A stretch of DNA of 49,202 nt from Candidatus Woesearchaeota archaeon (GCA_016187565.1 JACPJR010000001.1:1-49202), one strand, 5' to 3'. Counted from the stretch's first letter, positions 40,616 to 48,882 are shown. Program-made: numbers and translations. The notes: generated from the sequence alone by a model not told the origin.

Positions 40616-42481
40616 ATGCCAACCATCACCGAGCACCTGCTTGGTGGTCGTGCAGGAGAGACAAAGCTTATTCCTGTTGATCTTGTTATTACCGATGACT
40701 GGACTACTCCTTCTTTGCTTCGTTCTCTTGAGGAGCTTCGAGGCATTCCCCGACAAGGAAGGAGCAAGCTGATCTTGGTTTATGATCATGCCGTTGATCC
40801 TGCACGCTACCAAGGAAAGGATAGAGAACGAGTTTGTGAGAATTTACGACAGCTTGAGCTCTTTGAACAAGCATATACACCAACGATTATTCGTGGAAAG
40901 GGAATACAGCATCATGTTCTTCCGGAAGAAAATCTTCTAAAACCGGGTATGATTATTGTAGGAAATGATTCTCATACCTGCACCTTGGGGTGTTATCATG
41001 TCTATGCAAAGGCCATGCAGCCGATAGGAGTAGCAGTTGCCCTTCACACAGGAAAAATTCCAGTAACTATTCCCTATTCTCTCGGTGTACGGGTTAGTGG
41101 AAGATTGCGTCCAGGAGTTACGGTTAAAGATGCCATGTTGTATCTTCTTGCTCTTTTAGATAGAACCGGAAGGGCAACAGGCAGGGTTATTGAGTATTTT
41201 GGAGATGGCTTGGAAGATCTCAGTGTAGAAGAGGCTACGGTCTTTACGAACATGAGCTCTGAGGCAGTTGCGACAACAGCGCTCTTTCCTATGACTCAGT
41301 CCTTACAGAAGTACTATGAAACAAGAAATATTCCTTTGACAAGGATTTTTGCTGCTGATCCAGAAGCATACACAGAGATTGTTGAGCTTGACTTGCATGC
41401 TATCCTTCCGTGCATTGCGCAACAGGGAAGCCCTGCAGCTGTTGTTCCTGTTCATGAGCTTGAAGGTACTCATCTTGATCAGGTCTTTATTGGAACATGC
41501 ACGGGGGGGAAGTATGATGATATCAGACAGGCATGGGAACAGATTCGAGGAAAGCATGTCAAGATACCAACCTTGGTTTTTTTTGCTACTGAGGCTATCC
41601 GTCAGCGGTGCGAACAAAAAGGGATAATCCAAGATCTTCGTGAAGCAGGTGTTACGGTTATGTACAGTGGTTGTGGTCCTTGTTTTGGATTTGGAACCGG
41701 AAGAATGCAGCCTCACCAAGTAACCTTAAGTACTGGAAATCGAAATTATCAAGGAAGAATGGGCGATCAAACAACAAAGGTCCTTTTGGCAAGCAGTGTA
41801 ACCGCAGGCTATTCTGCAATTGCTGGTTGTTTACGTAACCCTTTTCATTATGATGCTGATATGCTTTCCCTGAACTCCATCCCTCATAATCTCACGAGTC
41901 AATCTTCTTCTTTTTTACGACATATCGATAACAGCACTCTTTGGTTAGCAGGAGACAGCATCAGTACAGATGATATTACTCCTTCATCGGTTCCCGGTAT
42001 TGGCACAACGTCAGCAACCGATCCGAACATCCTTCGTCAGCTTGCCTTTTATTACCTTTGTCCATCTTTTTCGCGTGAAGTCAAGCCAGGAGATATTCTC
42101 GTTGCAGGTCATAACTTTGGTAAGGGAAGTAATCGGGCCTCTTCTGTTTTGGCACTCCAAGCACTAGGAATTCGTGCAGTTATCGCAAAGAGTTTCTCTC
42201 CTCTGTATGCTGAGGGTGCACTCTTCTATGGATTTCCTCTTCTTACCCTTGAAGAAGACTTTTTTGAAGAATTTGAAGAAACCTTGCATTCTCGTGAGGA
42301 ATCTTCTGGTAGTAAGATAACACCTCACCTTGAGATTAATGGGGAAATTGATACAGTGACGATGAATGGTAAATCTTATAAGGCACGAGCGATTTCTCCG
42401 CTTATGCAAAAGATTATACAAAAGCATGGTGTTCTTGATCTCTTACGAGATGTTCAAGACTGGAAAAGAATGGAGGGATGA
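40616..42481 (+). CDS. Single-chain aconitase-family hydro-lyase (LeuC-LeuD fused, Aquifex-type length)
   Basis: A 621-residue protein with LeuC-like catalytic domains (about 1-410) and a LeuD-like swivel domain (about 445-605). Three [4Fe-4S] cysteines are in FIGTCTGGKYDD (about 300) and SGCGPCFGFG (about 360). Other blocks are TDDWTTPSLLRSLEEL, GNDSHTCTLG and GDSISTDDITPSSVPG. The substrate-binding loop reads GKGSNRASS where most family members have GSSRE/D, keeping the catalytic Ser and Arg but losing the acidic residue. It could be the homoaconitase of the alpha-aminoadipate pathway, aconitase itself, or a dehydratase for a modified intermediate. AAGGAG eight bases upstream sets the ATG at 40616; the stop is 3 bp before lysX. 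Confidence 0.8.
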   Translation: MPTITEHLLGGRAGETKLIPVDLVITDDWTTPSLLRSLEELRGIPRQGRSKLILVYDHAVDPARYQGKDRERVCENLRQLELFEQAYTPTIIRGKGIQHHVLPEENLLKPGMIIVGNDSHTCTLGCYHVYAKAMQPIGVAVALHTGKIPVTIPYSLGVRVSGRLRPGVTVKDAMLYLLALLDRTGRATGRVIEYFGDGLEDLSVEEATVFTNMSSEAVATTALFPMTQSLQKYYETRNIPLTRIFAADPEAYTEIVELDLHAILPCIAQQGSPAAVVPVHELEGTHLDQVFIGTCTGGKYDDIRQAWEQIRGKHVKIPTLVFFATEAIRQRCEQKGIIQDLREAGVTVMYSGCGPCFGFGTGRMQPHQVTLSTGNRNYQGRMGDQTTKVLLASSVTAGYSAIAGCLRNPFHYDADMLSLNSIPHNLTSQSSSFLRHIDNSTLWLAGDSISTDDITPSSVPGIGTTSATDPNILRQLAFYYLCPSFSREVKPGDILVAGHNFGKGSNRASSVLALQALGIRAVIAKSFSPLYAEGALFYGFPLLTLEEDFFEEFEETLHSREESSGSKITPHLEINGEIDTVTMNGKSYKARAISPLMQKIIQKHGVLDLLRDVQDWKRMEG

Positions 42482-42484
42482 TAC

Positions 42485-43348
42485 ATGAAGATTGGGTTTT
42501 TACATTCGCTGATTCGACCAGAAGAAAAAATGTTGATTGAGGAATTTCAACGCAGAAAAAACGTAGAGTTGGTTATGATGGATGACCGTGAATTCGAGTT
42601 TACCTTAGGAAAAACTACGTTTCCCGTTGATATTGTTATCGAACGTTGTATCAATCATTCACGTGCATTGCATGCCTTACGCTTACTTGAAAGTGCGGGT
42701 ATTCGATGTGTTAATAGCTATAAGGCTGCAACGATTTGTGGTGATAAACTCCTAACTTCAACAGTGCTTGCTGAGCAAGGAGTGCCACAACCAGAGGTAC
42801 GTATTGCCTTTACTGAGCCGTCTGCATTACATGCCATGGAAACCATGGGATATCCTGTTGTACTCAAGCCTGCGGTTGGTTCCTGGGGAAGATTGCTTGC
42901 AAAAATCAATGATCGCGATGCTGCAGAGGCAATACTCGAACACAAAACCGTCTTAGGAAGTTACCATCACTCTATATTTTATATTCAGAAGTATGTTGCC
43001 AAGAAACAAGGAAGAGATATCCGTAGTTTTGTGATTGGTGATCAATGTATTGCTGCAATTTATCGAACTTCCCCGCACTGGAAGACGAACACTGCATTAG
43101 GAGGAAAGGCTTCAAAGTGTGTTATCACCAAAGAACTTGCGGATATATCGGTTCGTGCTGCACGTGCTGTCCATGGTGATATTGTTGCCATAGATGTTTT
43201 TGAAACGAATGATGGCTTGGTAATCAATGAGGTTAATTATACCATGGAGTTCCGTAACAGTATTCAAACCACGGGTGTAAATATTCCAAAGCTCATTGTT
43301 GACCAGGTTATGAAGATTGGGGAGGAGGTTGTCCATGCCAAAAATTAG
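42485..43348 (+). CDS. lysX: LysW ligase LysX (ATP-grasp)
   Basis: A 287-residue ATP-grasp enzyme, typical of LysX/ArgX. It uses ATP to attach the alpha-amino group of alpha-aminoadipate (LysX) or glutamate (ArgX) to the C-terminal residue of LysW. Visible blocks are [17 protein letters not shown] (about 120-136), [35 protein letters not shown] (about 190-207) and the metal-binding [20 protein letters not shown] (about 250-269), close to the family consensus. I cannot assign aminoadipate versus glutamate by eye. It begins 3 bp after the hydro-lyase gene and overlaps lysY by 14 bp. Confidence 0.92.
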   Translation: MKIGFLHSLIRPEEKMLIEEFQRRKNVELVMMDDREFEFTLGKTTFPVDIVIERCINHSRALHALRLLESAGIRCVNSYKAATICGDKLLTSTVLAEQGVPQPEVRIAFTEPSALHAMETMGYPVVLKPAVGSWGRLLAKINDRDAAEAILEHKTVLGSYHHSIFYIQKYVAKKQGRDIRSFVIGDQCIAAIYRTSPHWKTNTALGGKASKCVITKELADISVRAARAVHGDIVAIDVFETNDGLVINEVNYTMEFRNSIQTTGVNIPKLIVDQVMKIGEEVVHAKN

Positions 43349-44381
43349 CGTCAGCATCGCTGGCGGATCAGGGTATGCAGGCGGAGAACTGTTACGCTTG
43401 CTCTTATTCCATCCACAGGTAGATATCAAGCAAGTAACCTCAGAGCGATTTGCCGGTAAACTGGTGACAAAGGTACATCCGAATTTACGAAAGGTATCAC
43501 TCTTGAAGTTTTCCCGTATTGATGAGCTTCAGCCCTGCGATGTGCTTTTCCTCTGTCTTCCTCATGGAACAAGTATGCAGCATATGGCTCAGTATCAGAA
43601 AATTGCTCCGAAGATTATTGACCTGAGTGGAGACTTTCGACTCAAGAGCAAGGAAGCGTATGAACAATGGTACGGACATCAGCATACTCATCCTTCTTTA
43701 CTTGGATCTTTTGTGTATGGCATTCCAGAACTCCATCGTGCAGAAATGCAGAAGGCTTCGCTCATCTCAAGCGCTGGATGTAATGCGACGGCAACTATCT
43801 TAGCATTGTATCCGTTATTCAAGCATCGCCTTGTTGAGGAACAGCAGACGGTTGTTGAAGTAAAGGCAGGATCCAGTGAAGGTGGAAATACGCCAAGCTT
43901 AGCATCCCATCATCCTGAAAGAACAGGTTGTGTCAGGAGCTTTAAGCCAACCCAACATAGACATATTGCTGAAATGCTTCAAGAGTTGAGCATGGGAAAA
44001 AAGGTTCAGATTCATTTTTCAGCTACTGCACTTGATCTTGTTCGTGGGATCTTGGCAACCTGTCATGTTTTCCTGAAGAAGGACTTGGATGAAAAGGAGA
44101 TCTGGAAGATCTATCGTGAAGCATATGGTGACGAGCCCTTTATCAGAATTGTGAAGGAGAATGAGGGAATCTATCGTTATCCAGAACCAAAGATTTTGAT
44201 GGGAACAAATTACTGTGATATTGGTTTTGAAAAGGATTCTGCAAGCAATCGACTTGTGGTGATGAGTGCTATTGATAATCTCATGAAGGGAGCTGCAGGC
44301 CAGGCAGTACAGGCCTTTAATATTATGCATGGCTTTCCTGAAACAACTGGCTTAACCTTTCCTGGATTACATCCTGTTTAA
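43335..44381 (+). CDS. lysY: LysW-aminoadipyl/glutamyl phosphate reductase LysY
   Basis: A 348-residue NADPH-dependent dehydrogenase of the ArgC family. [20 protein letters not shown] (residues 7-26) is the NADP-binding loop and [18 protein letters not shown] (about 145-162) contains the catalytic Cys. [20 protein letters not shown] is the family substrate loop and [18 protein letters not shown] the C-terminal conserved block. It reduces the acyl-phosphate made by LysZ to the semialdehyde while the substrate is bound to LysW. GGAGGAGGTT before ATG 43335 decides the start, which lies inside the end of lysX. Confidence 0.93.
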   Translation: MPKISVSIAGGSGYAGGELLRLLLFHPQVDIKQVTSERFAGKLVTKVHPNLRKVSLLKFSRIDELQPCDVLFLCLPHGTSMQHMAQYQKIAPKIIDLSGDFRLKSKEAYEQWYGHQHTHPSLLGSFVYGIPELHRAEMQKASLISSAGCNATATILALYPLFKHRLVEEQQTVVEVKAGSSEGGNTPSLASHHPERTGCVRSFKPTQHRHIAEMLQELSMGKKVQIHFSATALDLVRGILATCHVFLKKDLDEKEIWKIYREAYGDEPFIRIVKENEGIYRYPEPKILMGTNYCDIGFEKDSASNRLVVMSAIDNLMKGAAGQAVQAFNIMHGFPETTGLTFPGLHPV

Positions 44382-44432
44382 GATGAGTAATCGAAATAAG
44401 AGGAGTAATTGAAAGAAATATCACGAGGAACG

Positions 44433-45068
44433 ATGTGCAGATTATTGATGATACGGGCAAACCGTGCATTTCCCACTGCGGACTACCTCAAGGCCTTTGC
44501 TTTACTTGCGAAAAACAGCATGGAGTATCAAGGCCATGGCTGGGGATTAGCCTATCGAGCTAATAATCAGTGGAAACTCTACAAGAATATTCAACCTATT
44601 TGGGAAGACAACCTTACAATATTTCCAAGCACTACTTTTCTTGTCGTTCACGCCAGGAGTGCATTTCGTGATGAAGGAATTGTGGTTGAGAATAACATGC
44701 CCTTTATCTATGATGACCTGGTGTTTATTTTTAACGGTGAACTCCATGGTGTACGGATTACCTCTCCAGGGAGAATAGGTGCAGAAAAGATATTCAACTA
44801 TATCCTACGCTTTGCTCACGGTAATGTACTTACCGCACTTCAGCAGAGTATTCCCATTATCACCAAAAGAACACGGTATGTCAAGGCAATGAATATTCTC
44901 ATCAGTGATGCACAACAGATCTATGCAGCAACCCAATTTCAGGAAAGGCCAGCATACTTCACGTTGTACCATAAAAAAATAAAGGACATGGCTTTTGTTT
45001 GTTCAGATCCTTTTCCTGGTGAAAAGGACTGGCGTCCTATAGCTCATGGAACCATAGCGGCGTATTAA
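44433..45068 (+). CDS. Stand-alone class II glutamine amidotransferase-like (Ntn) enzyme in the LysW cluster
   Basis: A 211-residue protein with only the glutaminase domain. After Met removal Cys2 (MCRLLMIRANRAF) becomes the Ntn nucleophile. HGWGLAY (35-41), VVHARSAF with Arg75 (binds the alpha-carboxylate of glutamine in this family) and FNGELHG with Asn101-Gly102 (oxyanion hole) are present. The usual TDTE-type block, whose Asp binds the free alpha-amino group of glutamine, reads IGAE (115-118), so the Asp is replaced by Gly. This would suit a glutamine or gamma-glutamyl substrate whose amino group is in a peptide bond, such as the end of LysW. No synthase domain is attached. The start is set by the need for Cys2 and by GAGGA just upstream; the frame opens eight codons earlier. 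Confidence 0.8.
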   Translation: MCRLLMIRANRAFPTADYLKAFALLAKNSMEYQGHGWGLAYRANNQWKLYKNIQPIWEDNLTIFPSTTFLVVHARSAFRDEGIVVENNMPFIYDDLVFIFNGELHGVRITSPGRIGAEKIFNYILRFAHGNVLTALQQSIPIITKRTRYVKAMNILISDAQQIYAATQFQERPAYFTLYHKKIKDMAFVCSDPFPGEKDWRPIAHGTIAAY

Positions 45069-45105
45069 TCGTTTACCGAAAATACAGAGAGCAGAGCGTG
45101 ATACT

Positions 45106-45897
45106 ATGATGATCATTAAGATTGGTGGAGGCAAGGAAATTAACCTTCAAGGTATTGTTGCGGATTTAGCAAAGCTTGAAGAACCATTTATCATTGTTCA
45201 TGGAGCTAATGCTCTTCGTGATGAACTTGCAGAAAAGCTTGGCAAGCCAAAGCAAGTAGTAACTTCAGTGTCTGGCTACAGTAGTGTACTTACTGATACT
45301 GATGCTATGGATGTCTTTATGATGGCTTATCCAGGACTTCAAAATACCCGGTTAGTTGAGCTGTGCCAGCAACAGGGCATTAATGCCATTGGATTATCAG
45401 GATTAGATGGACGTCTTATTCAAGGAAAGCGGAATACAGGTATTCGTGTTGAGCAGAACGGAAAAAAAATGATCCTCAGGGATTATTCAGGAAAACCACA
45501 GGAAGTAAATGGGCAGCTCATAAAGCTTTTGCTTGACAATGAATACGTTCCTGTTATTTGTCCGCCGATCCTTGATGAAGAAGGAATTGCCATTAATACG
45601 GAAAATGATGATATTGTTCGTGTGCTCCAGCAGGTTGTGGGAGCGCAGCGTATCATATTCCTTATTGAAGCTCCAGGTTTTTTAGCTAACAAGGATGATC
45701 CAACAACCCTTGTTGAGCAGATAACTCCCCAAGAGTTGGCTGAACGAGAGTCGCATGTCGAAGGAAGAATGAAGCGGAAGATGTTAGCACTCTGTAAGCT
45801 CTTTGAGACAGGAGCTACCCCAGTCATTATCAGTGATGGACGCGTTGAGCATCCTATCCAAGAGGCATTGCAAGGCAAAGGGACGGTGATCCAATGA
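45106..45897 (+). CDS. lysZ: LysW-aminoadipate/glutamate kinase LysZ
   Basis: A 263-residue amino-acid kinase of the ArgB/LysZ family. MIIKIGGGKEI at the N-terminus is the ATP phosphate loop, FIIVHGANALRDELAEKLGK (about 28-47) and NAIGLSGLDGRLIQGKR (about 95-111) are substrate and nucleotide contacts, PVICPPILDEEGIAINTEND the conserved core, and EGRMKRKMLALCKLFETGAT the final block with the Lys of the active site. It phosphorylates the distal carboxylate of the LysW-bound amino acid. Its stop overlaps lysJ by 4 bp (ATGA). Confidence 0.93.
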   Translation: MMIIKIGGGKEINLQGIVADLAKLEEPFIIVHGANALRDELAEKLGKPKQVVTSVSGYSSVLTDTDAMDVFMMAYPGLQNTRLVELCQQQGINAIGLSGLDGRLIQGKRNTGIRVEQNGKKMILRDYSGKPQEVNGQLIKLLLDNEYVPVICPPILDEEGIAINTENDDIVRVLQQVVGAQRIIFLIEAPGFLANKDDPTTLVEQITPQELAERESHVEGRMKRKMLALCKLFETGATPVIISDGRVEHPIQEALQGKGTVIQ

Positions 45898-47048
45898 AAT
45901 CAATACGAGAAATTGAAGATAAGTACTTGTTTCCCATTTATCCTAAGCGACAAACCCTTCTTGCGAGAGGAAAAGGTGCACTTGTTTGGGATGATCAGGG
46001 AAGAGCATACATAGACTGTGTTGCAGGCCATGGTGTTGCTATTGTTGGTCATTGTCATGATCGTGTTGTTGCAGCACTCCACGCACAAGCCCAAACCTTG
46101 ATAACGTGTACTACCTCTTTTTATAATCCTGCACGAGCACAACTGTTACAGCGTTTGATAGAGATAACACCGGAGACATTGACGCGTGCATTTTTATGTA
46201 ATTCAGGAACAGAGAGTGTTGAGGCTGCCTTGAAGTTTGCTCGTTTTACCACCAAGAAAACCGAGTTCATCTGTGCGATGCGTAATTTTCATGGAAGAAC
46301 CTTTGGATCGATGAGTGCAACCTTCACTCCAGACTATCGAGAACCCTTTGAGCCCTTAGTTCCAGGATTTCATTTTGTTCCCTTTAATGATTTTGCAGCA
46401 TTGGAGCAAAAGATTACTGAACAGACTGCTGGTGTTTTGCTTGAAGTAGTGCAAGGAGAAGGTGGGGTCAATGTTGGTGATACAACCTATTTCCAACAGG
46501 TACGTGATATCTGTACCCAACGAAACATTCTCCTGATTATTGATGAGGTCCAGACTGGCTTTGGAAGAACAGGGAAATTGTTTGCCTGTGAGCACATGGA
46601 TATTCAACCTGATATCATGTGTATTGCTAAGGGCATTGCCGGTGGATTCCCCATGGGAGCAACCCTTTGCGCTGATAAGATTCTTGTTCCAACCGGTAGA
46701 CATGGAACTACTTTTGGTGGAAATCCCCTAGCGTGTGCTGCTGCATCTGCTGCCATTGAGGTAATTATAAGTGAAGACCTTCCAAAGCAGGCTGCTGAAA
46801 AAGGAGCCTATGCCTTACAGAAGTTACGTGCACAACAGCTTGACGTACGAGACATTCGTGGTTTAGGTTTAATGATCGGCATTGAACTCAAAGAAAAAGT
46901 GAAGCCCTCTATCCAGCAGTTAGAGGAACGAGGTATTTTAGCCATGGCAGCAGGCACAACCGTCTTGAGATTACTACCCCCTCTGGTTATTACCTATGAA
47001 CAATTAGACAAGGTTGTAGAGGAAATCGTGCATGTGCTGAAACAGTAA
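45894..47048 (+). CDS. lysJ: LysW-lysine/ornithine aminotransferase LysJ
   Basis: A 384-residue class III PLP aminotransferase of the ArgD/LysJ type. LCNSGTESVEAALKFAR (about 100-116) binds the PLP phosphate, MRNFHGRTFGSMSAT the ring, LLIIDEVQTGFGRTGKLFACE (about 208-228) includes the Asp that pairs with the PLP nitrogen, and the PLP lysine is in CIAKGIAGGFPMGA (about 245). It transfers the amino group of glutamate to the LysW-bound semialdehyde. Last gene of the operon; the hydrolase LysK that would free the product is not found in the window. Confidence 0.93.
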   Translation: MKSIREIEDKYLFPIYPKRQTLLARGKGALVWDDQGRAYIDCVAGHGVAIVGHCHDRVVAALHAQAQTLITCTTSFYNPARAQLLQRLIEITPETLTRAFLCNSGTESVEAALKFARFTTKKTEFICAMRNFHGRTFGSMSATFTPDYREPFEPLVPGFHFVPFNDFAALEQKITEQTAGVLLEVVQGEGGVNVGDTTYFQQVRDICTQRNILLIIDEVQTGFGRTGKLFACEHMDIQPDIMCIAKGIAGGFPMGATLCADKILVPTGRHGTTFGGNPLACAAASAAIEVIISEDLPKQAAEKGAYALQKLRAQQLDVRDIRGLGLMIGIELKEKVKPSIQQLEERGILAMAAGTTVLRLLPPLVITYEQLDKVVEEIVHVLKQ

Positions 47049-47077
47049 ATGTTGCAGATTTATAACTCTTGGAATTC

Positions 47078-47698
47078 TTATCCTTTCCGAAGTAATTGAG
47101 CAAGCACTTTTTTCTTTATTTTATACGTTCTAGGATTAAGCTCAAGGTATTTGAGATCAGTAAACGTGTTGATGATTCTCTCTAATCTCTTCTGAAAATG
47201 TTCGAGCTTATGTTTCTTGAGTAAATCTTTATAGGTCTGAAAGTTCATTGTTGAAAATAACAGCAGGGTCATGATATCTACCCTGTCTTTGGCTCCTTTT
47301 ACTGAGTATTCTCTGTCTTGCTCTGCGGCTTGCTTGAGAATCAGCAATACTTCAGGAGTAACAACACTAATGTTCTCTATGATTGTTGTGTATTTTTTTA
47401 TTTCAGTTATCGGCAAGGGAAGCTGCGAATAGTAGGGGATGTAGATAGCAACGTCAATTTCCTCAAAACGAATCTCGTATTTTTTTAAGTGATCATTCTT
47501 TTTGAGATCATATGCTCTTTTGAGGTATTCCAAATCCTCGAAGTCAGGAATAATAATATCAATATCTTTACTTTTATGGAGTTTTGTCCATAGGTATGCT
47601 GCCCAGCCACCGATAACAATAAAGTGGAATGGCTTCTTCTGGAGATCCTTCAAAATGTTCCATGATTTCTCTGTTAAGAGTGAGTTCCAGTATTCCAT
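47078..47698 (-). CDS. AbiEii-like nucleotidyltransferase, probable toxin of a two-gene pair
   Basis: A 206-residue protein of the polymerase-beta nucleotidyltransferase fold. FIVIGGWAAYLWTKLHKSKD then IDIII gives the hG[GS]...DxD signature (about residues 27-50), and RFEEIDVAIYIPYY supplies the third acidic strand. VVTPEVLLILKQAAEQDR and KGAKDRVDIMTLL match the helical part of AbiEii/DUF1814-like proteins. In type IV systems the nucleotidyltransferase is toxic and is countered by the upstream partner. The ATG at 47698 is one base after the stop of the regulator gene; a longer frame upstream overlaps that gene and is rejected. Confidence 0.75.
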   Translation of the reverse strand: MEYWNSLLTEKSWNILKDLQKKPFHFIVIGGWAAYLWTKLHKSKDIDIIIPDFEDLEYLKRAYDLKKNDHLKKYEIRFEEIDVAIYIPYYSQLPLPITEIKKYTTIIENISVVTPEVLLILKQAAEQDREYSVKGAKDRVDIMTLLLFSTMNFQTYKDLLKKHKLEHFQKRLERIINTFTDLKYLELNPRTYKIKKKVLAQLLRKG

Positions 47699-47699
47699 G

Positions 47700-48278
47700 T
47701 TACACCTGTATTCGTTTTTCCATGGCAAGTAAGAACTCCTTTGCATACCATTCTTTGAGATTCCACAGATCAACAAAGGTTTGCGCAAGGGTTGTTGTTT
47801 GGCCGTAACACTCCATGAGGTTATCTTTTTGTAGAACAAAAAGGTTTGGGGTGTTTTGGTTAGGTGGAAACCGTTTCTTTATTTCTTCGGTGTCGCCATA
47901 GATGTACATTTCCGAGTAATCTGCAGGAACATCACGGAAATGATATTTGTAGGCACTGTATGCTCCAAAGATAATCGTTGATGGCATTTCTGATTCAATC
48001 TTTGTAATTGGTTTATCAACACGTGTTGCGTAAATGATATCTTTACGAAGATTTCTGATTGATGCCCAATGATAGAGTATTTTTTTTGGATCGTTCATGG
48101 TAAAGTATCTTTGATGGACAGCAATTGCACCCATGTTCCGAAGAGGTTCAAGCGCATGATTGACCGTAGATAAGGATATTTGGAGCTTTTCTGCTAATGC
48201 AAGCTGCGTCAGCTGGTTATTTTTCTTTTCTAATGCTTGGTATACTATCTCTCGATAGACCCATTCAACCTTTTTCAT
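47700..48278 (-). CDS. AbiEi-like winged-helix protein, probable antitoxin
   Basis: A 192-residue protein. Residues about 20-55 are a winged helix (LTQLALAEKLQISLSTVNHA, LEPLRNMGAI). The remainder, TIIFGAYSAYKYHFRDVPAD, then MYIYGDTEEIKKRFP and TFVDLWNLKEWYAKEFL, resembles the antitoxin domain of AbiEi-type proteins. It would repress its own promoter and neutralise the downstream nucleotidyltransferase, with which it is joined by a 1-bp gap. An AT-rich promoter region with TTTATTTATAAATG precedes the ATG near 48298-48313. Confidence 0.7.
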   Translation of the reverse strand: MKKVEWVYREIVYQALEKKNNQLTQLALAEKLQISLSTVNHALEPLRNMGAIAVHQRYFTMNDPKKILYHWASIRNLRKDIIYATRVDKPITKIESEMPSTIIFGAYSAYKYHFRDVPADYSEMYIYGDTEEIKKRFPPNQNTPNLFVLQKDNLMECYGQTTTLAQTFVDLWNLKEWYAKEFLLAMEKRIQV

Positions 48279-48451
48279 GGTGTTTCTATTACTATTTACT
48301 TTTATTTATAAATGTTTCTATTTTATTCGAAAGATATAAAAATAAACGTTTCTTAAAAAGAAAGTTCTGGAACGATGTATTCCTTATCCATCTGGCCTCT
48401 TCAGCCTTTATGTTTTCTTTCCCATTCCTTTGGGATCTGGCGACCTAGAAA

Positions 48452-48462
48452 CATTTATAAGA
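48452..48462 (+). promoter_or_regulatory. tRNA-Thr promoter
   Basis: The box CATTTATAAG lies about 30 bp before the mature 5' end of the tRNA, the normal archaeal spacing. Confidence 0.6.
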
Positions 48463-48487
48463 CATTACGGTTTCCAGAGGTTGTCAT

Positions 48488-48560
48488 GCCCCTGTAGCAT
48501 AGTAGCTATTGCGACAGCCTTGTAAGCTGTAGGTCACGAGTGCAACTCTCGTCAGGGGCT
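48488..48560 (+). tRNA. tRNA-Thr (anticodon UGU)
   Basis: The 73-nt sequence folds into a cloverleaf: acceptor GCCCCTG with CAGGGGC, anticodon stem ACAGC with GCTGT around loop CTTGTAA (anticodon TGT), and T stem ACGAG with CTCGT. The discriminator is T, as expected for archaeal tRNA-Thr. CCA is not encoded. Two elbow positions are unusual: the T loop is TGCAACT, with G at position 55 where U (pseudouridine) is nearly universal, and the D loop has G18-C19 in place of G18-G19. The D stem has one weak pair (T13-T22). Confidence 0.9.
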
Positions 48561-48602
48561 TTACTTAAGTCAGTCTTTAACTGAAATACCTCATTCATAA
48601 AT

Positions 48603-48775
48603 CACACGCCGCGCCGATGGCAGCTGACGGATTTGCTTAACGGGCAAATCCTACGAAGCACCCCAAAGGGGGCCCGCTTCGTCAGCGCCCACGCGGCGTG
48701 CGACGAGCCGAGGCTCCTACGGAGTGGCGAGTAGGCTGCAAAGCAGCCGTCGCACCGCCATAACCGGCGCTGTAA
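48603..48775. ncRNA. GC-rich structured RNA candidate or repeat element
   Basis: No gene is seen in 48561-48882. This part is far richer in G and C than its surroundings and folds densely. CACGCCGCG (48605-48613) pairs with CGCGGCGTG (48692-48700); inside it GCTGACG (48623-48629) pairs with CGTCAGC (48680-48686), enclosing hairpins GGATTTGC/GCAAATCC (48629-48636 with 48644-48651) and GAAGC/GCTTC (48655-48659 with 48676-48680) topped by CCCC-GGGG. A second domain closes with TGCGACG (48699-48705) and CGTCGCA (48748-48754) and contains GGCTGC/GCAGCC and CTCC/GGAG hairpins. It does not look like RNase P, SRP or rRNA. The strand is not determined. Confidence 0.5.
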
Positions 48776-48882
48776 ATTTAAGATTTACTTTATTTACCTA
48801 TCTTTTGATTGGGTGTTTATACAAACCTCAGCAAATCCTCTTTTTGAAAAACCTTTTCCTGATCTCTTTTTTGATATTATGA

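Noticed and set aside
47699-47839. Longer start of the nucleotidyltransferase at 47839
   Set aside because: It would overlap the upstream regulator gene by 140 bp; ATG 47698 follows that gene's stop by one base and begins at the family's normal N-terminus.
48603-48775. RNase P RNA, SRP RNA or rRNA fragment
   Set aside because: The conserved cores of these RNAs are not visible and the length does not fit.
48561-48882. Integration scar (att repeat) of the tRNA 3' end
   Set aside because: I looked for a second copy of the tRNA 3' sequence in the neighbourhood and did not find one.
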